Positions 51,604 through 58,957 of a stretch of 58,957 bases of DNA are shown here, one piece after another. Position 1 is the stretch's first letter. Each line of letters begins with the position of its first letter. The notes below the pieces were generated by a model. The model did not search any database and had not been told where the DNA came from. It saw only the letters and a list, made by a program, of their open reading frames with translations. A program made the translations under genes and the position numbers. Source of the stretch: an uncultured Pelagibacteraceae bacterium (GTDB lineage Bacteria > Pseudomonadota > Alphaproteobacteria > Pelagibacterales > Pelagibacteraceae); the NCBI GenBank assembly GCA_902566365.1, contig CACFIH010000008.1, positions 1-58,957 of the forward strand, in the 5' to 3' direction.

Positions 51604-52140
51604 TTAATGCCCTGGAAAGTCTACTAGGTTTTCAACTTTGTAATTCTTCTTTACTAAATTTTTAAATCCACCCAAATCGTATAAATTTATCACAAAAACA
51701 AATGCAGCAACTTTACCATTTGATATTTCAACAAGCTTTGCAGCAGCCTCTGCTGTCCCACCAGTTGCAATTAGATCGTCAATTATCAGGATTTTTTCAT
51801 TAATATTAATTGAATCTTTGTGGACCTCAATAGTGGCAGTTCCATACTCAAGCTCAAAATCAACAGAGTGAACATCCGCAGGTAATTTATTTTTTTTTCT
51901 AAGCATTATAAAAGGTTTTTTTAATATGTAAGAAACAGCAGAAGCAAAGACAAAACCTCTAGACTCTATTGCTGCAATTTTATCAAATTCATATTTTTTT
52001 GATTTTTGAACTATTTGATTGATTGTTTCAGAAAATGCGATTTGATCTTTAATAAGTGTAGTTATATCTCTAAATAAAATACCTTTTTTGGGGTAATCAG
52101 GAATTGATCTAATAAATTTTTTTAAATCCATTGTAGTCAT
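51604..52140 (-). CDS. apt: Adenine phosphoribosyltransferase
   Basis: A 178-residue type I phosphoribosyltransferase. The PRPP loop is ILIIDDLIATGGTAEAAAKL, and the N-terminal IPDYPKKGILFRDITTLI with AIESRGFVFASAVSY is typical Apt. It converts adenine and PRPP to AMP. It is divergent from mtnP by only 31 bp, so the two promoters overlap. MtnP releases adenine, giving a direct functional link. The start could be the ATG 9 bp further in. Confidence 0.92.
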   Translation of the reverse strand: MTTMDLKKFIRSIPDYPKKGILFRDITTLIKDQIAFSETINQIVQKSKKYEFDKIAAIESRGFVFASAVSYILKKPFIMLRKKNKLPADVHSVDFELEYGTATIEVHKDSININEKILIIDDLIATGGTAEAAAKLVEISNGKVAAFVFVINLYDLGGFKNLVKKNYKVENLVDFPGH

Positions 52141-52171
52141 TTTAAAATATTTATATTAAATAAGAATCTAT

Positions 52172-53044
52172 ATGACAATTAACAAATTAGCAATAATTGG
52201 AGGCAGTGGTCTTTATGATGTAGAAGAATTTAAAAATAGAGAACTAATCAAATTGGATACCGCCTGGGGAGAACCTTCTGATCAAATTTTAAAAATAAAT
52301 TTTTATGAAAAAGAAGTTTATTTTTTACCAAGACATGGTAGAGGACATTTTATTTCACCTACAAATATAAATTTTAGAGCCAACATAGATGCTTTAAAAC
52401 AACTCGGAGTAACTGATATTGTGTCAATATCTGCTGTAGGATCATTAAAAGAGGATTTACCACCAGGGAAATTTGTTATAGTTGACCAATTTATAGATAG
52501 AACATTTGCTAGAAAAAAAACTTTTTTTGATGATGAAATAGTTGCACACGTTTCGATGGCACATCCAACCTCTGTTGGATTGATGAATGCGTGTGAAGAT
52601 GCAATTAAAAAAGAAAATATAGAATATCAAAGGGGCGGTACGTATGTTGTAATGGAGGGACCACAATTTTCTACTTTAGCAGAATCGAATTTATATAGAT
52701 TATGGAAAGCTGATGTTATCGGTATGACTAATATGCCGGAAGCTAAATTAGCTAGGGAGGCAGAAATTAGATATGCTTCGGTTTCTATGGTAACAGACTA
52801 TGATTGTTGGCATCCAGAACATGAAAATGTAGATGTTCAACAAGTAATTAAGGTTTTATTAGAAAATGCTGCGAAAGCCAAAAATATGATTAAAAATTTA
52901 ATTAAAAATTTTGAGAATCATATTGATCCCAAAGATCCAACCAATAATTGTTTAGATGTAGCAATAATCACTGCACCTGAAAAAAGAACTCAAAAGACCA
53001 AAGATAAATTAAAAAATATAGCTGGTAGAGTTTTAAAAAAATGA
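52172..53044 (+). CDS. mtnP: S-methyl-5'-thioadenosine phosphorylase
   Basis: A 290-residue PNP/MTAP family member: IIGGSGLYD, PRHGRGHFISP, MEGPQFSTLAESNLY, GMTNMPEAKLAREAEI and TDYDCWHPEH. It cleaves methylthioadenosine to adenine and methylthioribose-1-phosphate. MTA is the by-product of the SpeD/SpeE fusion encoded downstream. It overlaps mtnA by 4 bp. Confidence 0.92.
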   Translation: MTINKLAIIGGSGLYDVEEFKNRELIKLDTAWGEPSDQILKINFYEKEVYFLPRHGRGHFISPTNINFRANIDALKQLGVTDIVSISAVGSLKEDLPPGKFVIVDQFIDRTFARKKTFFDDEIVAHVSMAHPTSVGLMNACEDAIKKENIEYQRGGTYVVMEGPQFSTLAESNLYRLWKADVIGMTNMPEAKLAREAEIRYASVSMVTDYDCWHPEHENVDVQQVIKVLLENAAKAKNMIKNLIKNFENHIDPKDPTNNCLDVAIITAPEKRTQKTKDKLKNIAGRVLKK

Positions 53045-54111
53045 AAATCGAGGGAAAAGAATACAGAACTATTTGGTTTGAAAATAACATTGTAAAAATT
53101 ATAGATCAAACAAAGTTACCACACCAATTTATCATTAAGGATTTAAAAACAGTCAACGATACAATTAATGCAATCAAATCAATGAAAGTTAGAGGTGCAC
53201 CCTTAATAGGAGCTACTGCAGCATATGGATTGGTTTTGGCTATTCTAGAAAATAATGATCAATCATTTTTAAATAGATCTGCAGATGATCTAATTAGCTC
53301 AAGACCAACAGCCATAAATCTAAAATGGGCTGTAGATAGAATGAAAAAAAAATTATCAGGTGTTAAGAGTGATAAAATTTTAGAAATAGCTATCAATGAA
53401 GCAAAAAATATCTGCGAAGAAGATATAAAATTTTGTGAAAATATAGGATTAAATGGATTAAAAATTATTGAAGAAATCTATGATAAAAAAAAAGATACAG
53501 TTAATATTCTGACTCATTGTAACGCTGGTTGGCTTGCAACAATTAATTGGGGGACTGCAACTTCTCCAATATATCATGCGTATAAAAAAGGTATTCCCGT
53601 TCACGTTTGGGCTGATGAAACAAGACCAAGAAACCAAGGAGCTAATTTAACTTCTTATGAGTTAAATGAAGAGGGCATTAAAAACACAATCATTGCAGAT
53701 AATACTGGTGGTATTTTGATGCAAAGGGGGGAAGTTGATATGTGTATTGTTGGAACTGATAGAACTTTAGCAAACGGAGATGTTTGTAACAAAGTTGGAA
53801 CTTACTTAAAAGCTCTTGCAGCTTATGATAATAAAATTCCTTTTTATGTTGCACTGCCAAGTTCAACAATTGATTGGAATATAAAAGATTATAAAGATAT
53901 TCCTATTGAAGAGAGAAATTCAGAAGAATTATCTCATATTGAAGGTCTAGATGAAAAAGGAGATATAAAAAAATTACAAATTTATCCAAAAAAAAGCAAA
54001 GCTATGAATTTAGCTTTTGATGTAACTCCTGCAAAATATGTTACGGGATTAATTACAGAAAAAGGTGTGTGTGAAGCATCAGAAAAAGGACTAAAAGAAT
54101 TATTCAAATGA
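53041..54111 (+). CDS. mtnA: Methylthioribose-1-phosphate isomerase
   Basis: A 356-residue MtnA (eIF2B-like family). Key motifs are VRGAPLIGATAAYGL, the catalytic Cys in ILTHCNAGWLATINWGTA and the catalytic Asp in VGTDRTLANGDVCNKVGTY. It converts MTR-1-P to methylthioribulose-1-P. The aldolase gene follows with a 4-bp overlap, in place of MtnB. Confidence 0.93.
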   Translation: MKIEGKEYRTIWFENNIVKIIDQTKLPHQFIIKDLKTVNDTINAIKSMKVRGAPLIGATAAYGLVLAILENNDQSFLNRSADDLISSRPTAINLKWAVDRMKKKLSGVKSDKILEIAINEAKNICEEDIKFCENIGLNGLKIIEEIYDKKKDTVNILTHCNAGWLATINWGTATSPIYHAYKKGIPVHVWADETRPRNQGANLTSYELNEEGIKNTIIADNTGGILMQRGEVDMCIVGTDRTLANGDVCNKVGTYLKALAAYDNKIPFYVALPSSTIDWNIKDYKDIPIEERNSEELSHIEGLDEKGDIKKLQIYPKKSKAMNLAFDVTPAKYVTGLITEKGVCEASEKGLKELFK

Positions 54112-54764
54112 AGAATTTAGACCAAAGAAATCAAATTATTGAATATTCATTAAAATTAAATTCTACAAATCTTTCACCACTTAGGTCAGGCAATATATCA
54201 TTGAGAGGAGTAGAAGATAATAAAGAGGGATACTTAATTACTCCTTCAGGAAAAAAATATGAAACACTTAAACCTGAAGATATTGTTTTTATGGGTTTAA
54301 ATGAAGATGAAGAAAAAAATGGCTCTACAAACAAACCTTCATCTGAATGGAGATTTCATAGAGATATTTATGTTGATAAAAAAGAAGCCCAAGCAATTGT
54401 GCATGCACACTCTCCACACGCAACAGCTGTATCTTCACATGGAAAATCTATTCCACCATTTCATTATATGATTGCTCTTGCAGGAGGAGATGACATTAAA
54501 TGTGCTGAATATGCTACTTTTGGAACAGAAGAATTATCTAAAAATGTAATTAAAGCTTTAGAAAATAGATATGCTTGTTTAATGTCTAATCACGGCCAGG
54601 TTGCTTTTGGAACAAATTTAGATGAAGCATTTGAGCTCGCACAAGAGATAGAAAATATTTGTCATCAATACACTATTGCTTTAAAATTAGGACAACCTAA
54701 GATTCTTTCATTTGAAGAAATGAAAAAAGTTTTAGATAAGGCTAAGAATTATAAAAAAGGGTAA
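54108..54764 (+). CDS. Class II aldolase, likely methylthioribulose-1-phosphate aldolase
   Basis: A 218-residue class II (fuculose-phosphate type) aldolase. Zinc ligands are visible in HAHSPHATA and the distal His in SNHGQVAFG; the catalytic Glu lies in PSSEWRFHRD. In Rhodospirillum rubrum and some E. coli, an aldolase next to MtnA splits methylthioribulose-1-P into DHAP and methylthioacetaldehyde (the DHAP shunt). Its position between mtnA and the SpeD/SpeE fusion makes that role likely. MtnB-type dehydratase activity is the alternative. Confidence 0.82.
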   Translation: MKNLDQRNQIIEYSLKLNSTNLSPLRSGNISLRGVEDNKEGYLITPSGKKYETLKPEDIVFMGLNEDEEKNGSTNKPSSEWRFHRDIYVDKKEAQAIVHAHSPHATAVSSHGKSIPPFHYMIALAGGDDIKCAEYATFGTEELSKNVIKALENRYACLMSNHGQVAFGTNLDEAFELAQEIENICHQYTIALKLGQPKILSFEEMKKVLDKAKNYKKG

Positions 54765-54765
54765 G

Positions 54766-55806
54766 ATGATTAAAGTTGGGGAGCATATTACTTTAGATAT
54801 TATAGGCACTACAAAAGAGTACGATCCTTCAGTTTATGAAAGAGTCATACATAAAATAGCTAAAGCAGCTAATGTAACTATTTTAAATATTTCAAAATAT
54901 AAATTTGAACCTCAAGGATTTACTATTTTAGCCTTGTTAGCTGAAAGTCATATTAGTTTTCACACTTTTCCAGAAAAAGGAATAATAAGTTTTGATTTTT
55001 TTACATGCGGAAAAATAAGCCCTTCAGTTGCAATTGATATAGTCAAAAAAGAATTTAAGCACCAAAGAATAGTTAAAAAAGAATTCAACAGAGATACGAG
55101 AGCTTTATATCATGATATTTATAGTTCACCTGGATTACAAAAATCCTATGTTGTAAATGATGTTTTAGAAGATTTTAAATCAAAAGTAGGACAGCATATA
55201 GAAATTTTAGAGCTTGAACAATTTGGAAAATCTTTATTTATAGATGGCGAGATTCAAGTTGCTGCTTCAGATGAGCATTTATACAGTTCAACTTTCGTTG
55301 GCTCAGGATTAAATTTAAATAAAAATAATGAAAGAGCCGCCATAATTGGTGGCGGAGATGGTGGTGTTGCCAGAGAATGTATTTCAAAAAAATTTAATTT
55401 TATAGATTGGTTTGAGCTTGATCCAGAAGTAGTTGAAGTTTGCAATAAGCATTTAGGAGATATAGGAAAAAAAGCTACGGAAAAAAATTCTGTTAAATGT
55501 GTTTGGGGAGATGCATTTGAAAGTATCAAGACAGTAAAAGATGACAGTTATGACCATATATTTGTTGATTTAAATGATGATCAATTTTGTATTGATTTAG
55601 CATCAAAGAATATGGACTCACTTGTCAGAATTTTAAAACCAAAAGGTGTAATTACTGCACAAGTTGGGAGTCAGGATAAAAAACCACATCAGGTTGAAAA
55701 TTGGCTTAATGTATTTCACCATCATTTTGGTAACACCAAATTATCAAGGGTTTATATACCAAGTTTTGATTGTGCTTGGAATTTTTCATCATCAATTAAT
55801 CATTAA
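54766..55806 (+). CDS. S-adenosylmethionine decarboxylase-aminopropyltransferase fusion (SpeD-SpeE)
   Basis: A 346-residue bifunctional protein. Residues 1-115 are a bacterial-type AdoMet decarboxylase: cleavage site E60-S61 in LLAESHISFHTFPE, with H66 and C81 (FFTCG) intact, so self-processing to a pyruvoyl enzyme is expected. Residues about 120-346 are an aminopropyltransferase with AAIIGGGDGGVAREC and WFELDPEVVEVC. It produces a polyamine and MTA from decarboxylated SAM, which mtnP then consumes. The substrate pocket reads SDEHLYSSTFVGSG where spermidine synthases usually have YHE, so the acceptor may not be putrescine. Confidence 0.85.
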   Translation: MIKVGEHITLDIIGTTKEYDPSVYERVIHKIAKAANVTILNISKYKFEPQGFTILALLAESHISFHTFPEKGIISFDFFTCGKISPSVAIDIVKKEFKHQRIVKKEFNRDTRALYHDIYSSPGLQKSYVVNDVLEDFKSKVGQHIEILELEQFGKSLFIDGEIQVAASDEHLYSSTFVGSGLNLNKNNERAAIIGGGDGGVARECISKKFNFIDWFELDPEVVEVCNKHLGDIGKKATEKNSVKCVWGDAFESIKTVKDDSYDHIFVDLNDDQFCIDLASKNMDSLVRILKPKGVITAQVGSQDKKPHQVENWLNVFHHHFGNTKLSRVYIPSFDCAWNFSSSINH

Positions 55807-55867
55807 TTTTTTCTTTTTTAAATCTAGAATTTGTGAAATACTAATTCTTATATTAAAGGAGAAAATA

Positions 55868-56695
55868 ATGAATATATTCAAAAAAACTATTTTTTCAGTT
55901 TTTCTTTCTTTATTAGTAATTGGGAGTGCAAATGCTGATAAAATAAGAATTGGAACTGAAGGTGCTTATCCACCATGGAACTCTAAAGATGAGTCAGGTA
56001 AGTTAATTGGTTTTGAAGTGGAGTTAGCTTGGACACTTTGCAGATATATTGGTCAACAGTGCACAATTGTTGAGCAAGATTGGGATGGTATGATCCCAGC
56101 TTTAATCATGAGAAAGTTTGATGCGATAATGGCGGGTATGTCAATTACTGCTGAAAGACAAAAAGCTATTAGCTTTTCTCAAGGTTATGCAGACGAGGTT
56201 GCATCTTTAGCTGTTATGAAAGGATCTAGCCTTGAAGGTTTAGATACTCCAGCTGGAATTAATTTAACTAAACCAAATGCAGAAGCTAAAAAAGCTCTTA
56301 AAACTCTTACTGCTGCTTTAGCAGGTAAAACAGTTTGTGTTCAAACTGCTACAATTCACCAAAATTTTTTAGACTCTGGTGATGTTGGAAAAGTTAATGT
56401 AAGAACTTACAAGACACAGGATGAAGTTAATTTAGATTTAGCATCAGGAAGATGTGATGCCGCATTAGCTGCTGCAGTAGCATTCAGTGATTATGCAGAA
56501 AAATCTGGTAAACCAGTTGTTTTAACTGGTCCAACTTTTTCTGGTGGTGCATTTGGTAATGGTGTTGGGGTTGGTATTAGAAAAGATGATACAGAACTTC
56601 TTAAAAAGTTTAACGCAGCAATTAATAAAGCGAGAAAGAACGGAGACATTAGTAGAATTGCAACTAAATGGTTCGGTTTCGACGCTTCTATGTAA
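55868..56695 (+). CDS. Polar amino acid/opine ABC transporter substrate-binding protein
   Basis: A 275-residue periplasmic protein of the HisJ/OccT family with a signal peptide (residues 1-23, ending GSANA). The mature part begins DKIRIGTEGAYPPWNSKDES and continues GFEVELAWTLC, DWDGMIPALIMRKFDAIMAG, SITAERQKAIS, typical of binding proteins for arginine, lysine, octopine or nopaline. AAGGAG site. A hairpin and two permease genes follow. Confidence 0.87.
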   Translation: MNIFKKTIFSVFLSLLVIGSANADKIRIGTEGAYPPWNSKDESGKLIGFEVELAWTLCRYIGQQCTIVEQDWDGMIPALIMRKFDAIMAGMSITAERQKAISFSQGYADEVASLAVMKGSSLEGLDTPAGINLTKPNAEAKKALKTLTAALAGKTVCVQTATIHQNFLDSGDVGKVNVRTYKTQDEVNLDLASGRCDAALAAAVAFSDYAEKSGKPVVLTGPTFSGGAFGNGVGVGIRKDDTELLKKFNAAINKARKNGDISRIATKWFGFDASM

Positions 56696-56707
56696 TTAAT
56701 TTAAGAT

Positions 56708-56734
56708 TTGGCGACTATCATGTATAGTCGCCAA
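56708..56734 (+). promoter_or_regulatory. Hairpin over the permease start region
   Basis: An 11-bp perfect stem (TTGGCGACTAT at 56708-56718 with ATAGTCGCCAA at 56724-56734) has a 5-nt loop. It ends four bases before the permease ATG at 56739 and therefore covers the ribosome site. It lies 12 bp after the binding-protein stop. It would both protect the upstream mRNA and lower permease translation. Confidence 0.7.
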
Positions 56735-56738
56735 TCAT

Positions 56739-57431
56739 ATGGAACTTCTTGTATTTGGAGATACTGGTTGGGGTGACGAATTATTTCGAGCAACCCTAAT
56801 GACAATAGCTGTATCAATTACAGCAATGATAATTGGTTTTAGCTTTGCAGCAATTTTTACTCCTTTAAAATTATCAAAATATAAATCATTTAATTTAATT
56901 GGAAATTTTTACACTACAGTAATAAGAGGTGTGCCAGAGCTTTTGGTTATTTACCTTTTCTTTTTTGGAGGAAGTGGAGCAATTATGTTTGTAGCTTCTA
57001 TGTTTGGTTATAACGAATATATAGAAATAAATGCTTTTATAACTGGATCTTTTGCTATTGGCATTATCTCTGGAGCTTATTCCACAGAAGTATTTAGAGG
57101 AGCAATACAATCAATTGAAAAAGGTCAATTTGAAGCTGCTAAGGTTTTGGGCTTAAGTAAATTTGCACAGTTTTATAAGATTATTCTTCCTCAAATGTTG
57201 AGACTTGCAATTCCAAATTTAAGCAATGTTTGGCAGATTACACTCAAGGACACATCTTTAATATCTGTAACTGGCTTAGTTGAAATTATGAGACAATCAT
57301 ATATTGCAGCGGGATCTACAAGAGATCCTTTATTTTTTTACTCTTTTGCAGCAGTTTTGTATTTGTTGCTGACTTTCCTGAGCATGAAATTAATTAATAA
57401 ATTAGAAGTTAAGTATAGTAGGGGGTATTAA
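56739..57431 (+). CDS. Polar amino acid ABC transporter permease (HisQ/OccQ type)
   Basis: A 230-residue permease with about five helices and the HisMQ domain: TVIRGVPELLVIYLFFFGG, YSTEVFRGAIQSIEKGQFEA and FYKIILPQMLRLAIPNLSNV (EAA loop). It overlaps the second permease by one base. With the other permease it forms the heterodimeric channel. Confidence 0.87.
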   Translation: MELLVFGDTGWGDELFRATLMTIAVSITAMIIGFSFAAIFTPLKLSKYKSFNLIGNFYTTVIRGVPELLVIYLFFFGGSGAIMFVASMFGYNEYIEINAFITGSFAIGIISGAYSTEVFRGAIQSIEKGQFEAAKVLGLSKFAQFYKIILPQMLRLAIPNLSNVWQITLKDTSLISVTGLVEIMRQSYIAAGSTRDPLFFYSFAAVLYLLLTFLSMKLINKLEVKYSRGY

Positions 57432-58105
57432 TGGATTTTGAGCTAATGATTGATAGTTTTCCAAAATTATTAAATGCTGCTGTAGTAACTTTAAAACTCC
57501 TATCTGTGTCTTTGATTGTAGGTTTATTTATTGGTCTTTTGTTTGCTATTCTAAGACTTAATAAAAATATCTTTATTAGTAAATTTGCATATGGATATTC
57601 ATATGTATTCAGAGGAACACCATTATTAGTACAAATATTCATTATTTATTTTGGTTTAGGTCAGATTGAATATTTGAGATCAACATTTTTATGGATAGTT
57701 TTAAAAGAACCTTATTGGTGCGCAATCATTGCTTTTGCTTTAAATACTGGTGCTTATACGTCTGAAATTTTAAGATCAGCATTTCAAACAATTAAACCTG
57801 GAATAATTGAAGCCGGAAAAAGCTTAGGTATATCAACCAAAATTATTTTTTATAAAATTCAAATTCCAATCGCTATTAGACAATCCTTACCAGCTTATGG
57901 AAATGAAATTATTTTAATGATGAAAGGCACTTCGTTAGCAAGCACTGTTACATTAATGGATTTAACTGGTGTTGCAAAATATATAATTTCAACAACTTTT
58001 AAACCAATTGAAGTATTTATCGTTGCAGGTGGAATTTACTTATTTATGACCTTTATAATTCATAATGTGATAAAATTTTTAGAAAAAAAATACAGCTTTA
58101 ATTAA
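57431..58105 (+). CDS. Polar amino acid ABC transporter permease (HisM/OccM type)
   Basis: A 224-residue permease with the HisMQ domain: YVFRGTPLLVQIFIIYFGLG, YTSEILRSAFQTIKPGIIEA and FYKIQIPIAIRQSLPAYGNE. It is the second channel subunit. No ATP-binding gene follows; the next gene is on the other strand and overlaps its stop by 4 bp, so the ATPase is encoded elsewhere. Confidence 0.87.
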   Translation: MDFELMIDSFPKLLNAAVVTLKLLSVSLIVGLFIGLLFAILRLNKNIFISKFAYGYSYVFRGTPLLVQIFIIYFGLGQIEYLRSTFLWIVLKEPYWCAIIAFALNTGAYTSEILRSAFQTIKPGIIEAGKSLGISTKIIFYKIQIPIAIRQSLPAYGNEIILMMKGTSLASTVTLMDLTGVAKYIISTTFKPIEVFIVAGGIYLFMTFIIHNVIKFLEKKYSFN

Positions 58106-58957
58106 AGAATAACTAAATCTAATTTTTGTTTACCAAGTCTTTCGTTGCCATTATCAGTTACTAAATATGTTTCACCTAAATTCATTGCTAACTGGTTTTC
58201 AGAGTCCATTAGAATCATATGCATAAAGAATACATTTCCGGGTTCAATAATATAAGGATTTCCAGTGTATAACATTGGCCAGTCCATCCAATTTGGAGAA
58301 AAGGTAGTACCTAAAGAATAACCACAGGCATTCATTCTTGCTTTATTAAACCCAAGGTCATCAAATGTCTTAGCATGAATATCAAAAACTTCTCCAATTT
58401 TATTACCTGGTTTCAATTTATTTTCACAATTCTTTAGTGCTTCGATACAAGCTTCATGCATCTTATGATGTTTAGGATCTGCCCTACCTATCGGAATAGT
58501 TCTAAACATTGCGGAATGATAATGTTTATAGGTACCAGCCCATTCCAAAGTTAATTGATCTTGGTTTTTTAAAGTTTGTTTTTCTGCTTGATAACGGCAG
58601 AGTAAAGCATTTTTACCTGAACCTATAATAAACTCATTTGCAGGATAATCACCTCCTCCTTCAAATATAACTCTATTCATTTCTGCTAATATTTTAGACT
58701 CGCTTACATCAGCTTTTGCATGTTTCCATACTTCATCTAAAGCTTTATCAGCAAGCTCAGCAGCTTTTTTTACATAAATAATTTCTTCTTCAGATTTAAC
58801 AACTCTTAACTTTGTTATTAAGTCTGATTTATCTTCTAAACTACAAAAGTTTTCTAAAGATTTATTAAGTCGAATTGCATTACGCCCAGTCAAACCGTAA
58901 GCTTCATATTCAACTCCTAATTTTTTTCCTTTAAGATTTAACTCTTCTAAAATAATT
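58102..58957 (-). CDS. M24-fold hydrolase, DoeA (ectoine hydrolase)-like, 5'-truncated
   Basis: The frame is open to the window end (EELNLKGKKLGVEYEAYGLT precedes TGRNAIRLNKS), so the start lies beyond 58957. The pita-bread domain shows FIIGSGKNALLCRYQAEKQT, LEWAGTYKHYHSAMFRT and GYSLGTTFSPNW. The metal ligands of Xaa-Pro peptidases are all replaced (Asp to Glu, Asp to Ala, His to Tyr, Glu to His), as in creatinase and ectoine hydrolase. The GSGKNALLCRY segment points to DoeA. It converges on the permease with a 4-bp overlap. The exact substrate is not proven. Confidence 0.7.
   Translation of the reverse strand, partial: IILEELNLKGKKLGVEYEAYGLTGRNAIRLNKSLENFCSLEDKSDLITKLRVVKSEEEIIYVKKAAELADKALDEVWKHAKADVSESKILAEMNRVIFEGGGDYPANEFIIGSGKNALLCRYQAEKQTLKNQDQLTLEWAGTYKHYHSAMFRTIPIGRADPKHHKMHEACIEALKNCENKLKPGNKIGEVFDIHAKTFDDLGFNKARMNACGYSLGTTFSPNWMDWPMLYTGNPYIIEPGNVFFMHMILMDSENQLAMNLGETYLVTDNGNERLGKQKLDLVIL

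Noticed and set aside
55664..55867. Longer N-terminus for the polar amino acid binding protein
   Set aside because: It overlaps the SpeD/SpeE gene in another frame, adds a non-conserved leader, and a strong AAGGAG precedes the internal ATG at 55868 that starts a clean signal peptide.
1..58957. CRISPR arrays, insertion sequences, phage or plasmid functions
   Set aside because: I found no spaced direct repeats, transposases, integrases or replication genes on either strand.

Overview
The window is about 59 kb of a very AT-rich genome with dense packing, many 1-14 bp gene overlaps and no insertion sequences, phage genes or CRISPR arrays. Gene content and protein style point to the marine SAR11 clade (Candidatus Pelagibacter or a close relative): GcvT-domain demethylases, dimethylglycine-dehydrogenase-like flavoproteins feeding ETF, taurine and sulfonate use, AcuI, a periplasmic iron transporter, and many tiny membrane or Cys-rich proteins. 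This assignment is inferred from content and was not tested by phylogeny.

Layout. 1-2700: a truncated unknown gene, a DUF3726 gene, a mini zinc-ribbon protein and two small membrane proteins. 2743-6116: a one-carbon island with a DmdA/GcvT-like THF methyltransferase, a short MetF-like protein and a divergent Rieske oxygenase. 6113-9558: a miniature kinase/nucleotidyltransferase pair, a crotonase and small accessory proteins. 9615-15391: a dimethylglycine/sarcosine-dehydrogenase-like protein, EtfB, EtfA and ETF-quinone oxidoreductase, a complete route from methylamine oxidation to ubiquinone. 15392-19447: DUF2237, a 2OG-oxygenase-like protein, hisI, folE, acuI and a LysR regulator. 19490-23525: a Fur-type palindrome and a ferric-iron ABC transporter. 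23543-28705: azlCD, thioredoxin-like, persulfide dioxygenase, cupredoxin, DUF4396, MATE and methyltransferase genes.

28706-29055 is the only gene-free stretch above 300 b. It holds several strong inverted repeats, a possible structured RNA or broken micro-ORF, and a 63-nt palindrome. 29056-36864: a butyrobetaine-hydroxylase-like dioxygenase, an IMPase, a paired SMR transporter, and a run of seven small uncharacterised genes of which six have strong Shine-Dalgarno sites; then cysK, cysE, a VOC protein and a LysE exporter.

36857-48975 is a sulfonate island. hpsN, pta, comC and tauCBA lie on the minus strand; tpa, ald and a second dehydrogenase/GcvT fusion lie on the plus strand. Together they would import taurine-like sulfonates, deaminate them and recycle pyruvate; the extra flavoprotein suggests that N-methylated sulfonates are demethylated first. 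The desulfonating enzyme Xsc is not in the window. 48972-51434: a BASS transporter, a double-wHTH regulator and a duplicated pair of small membrane proteins.

51527-55806: tRNA-Met, apt, then mtnP-mtnA-class II aldolase-speD/speE fusion. This closes a loop: spermidine synthesis releases methylthioadenosine, MtnP frees adenine (salvaged by Apt), and MtnA plus the aldolase split the ribose part. 55868-58105 is a polar amino acid or opine ABC transporter without its ATPase; the window ends inside a metal-free M24 hydrolase resembling ectoine hydrolase DoeA.
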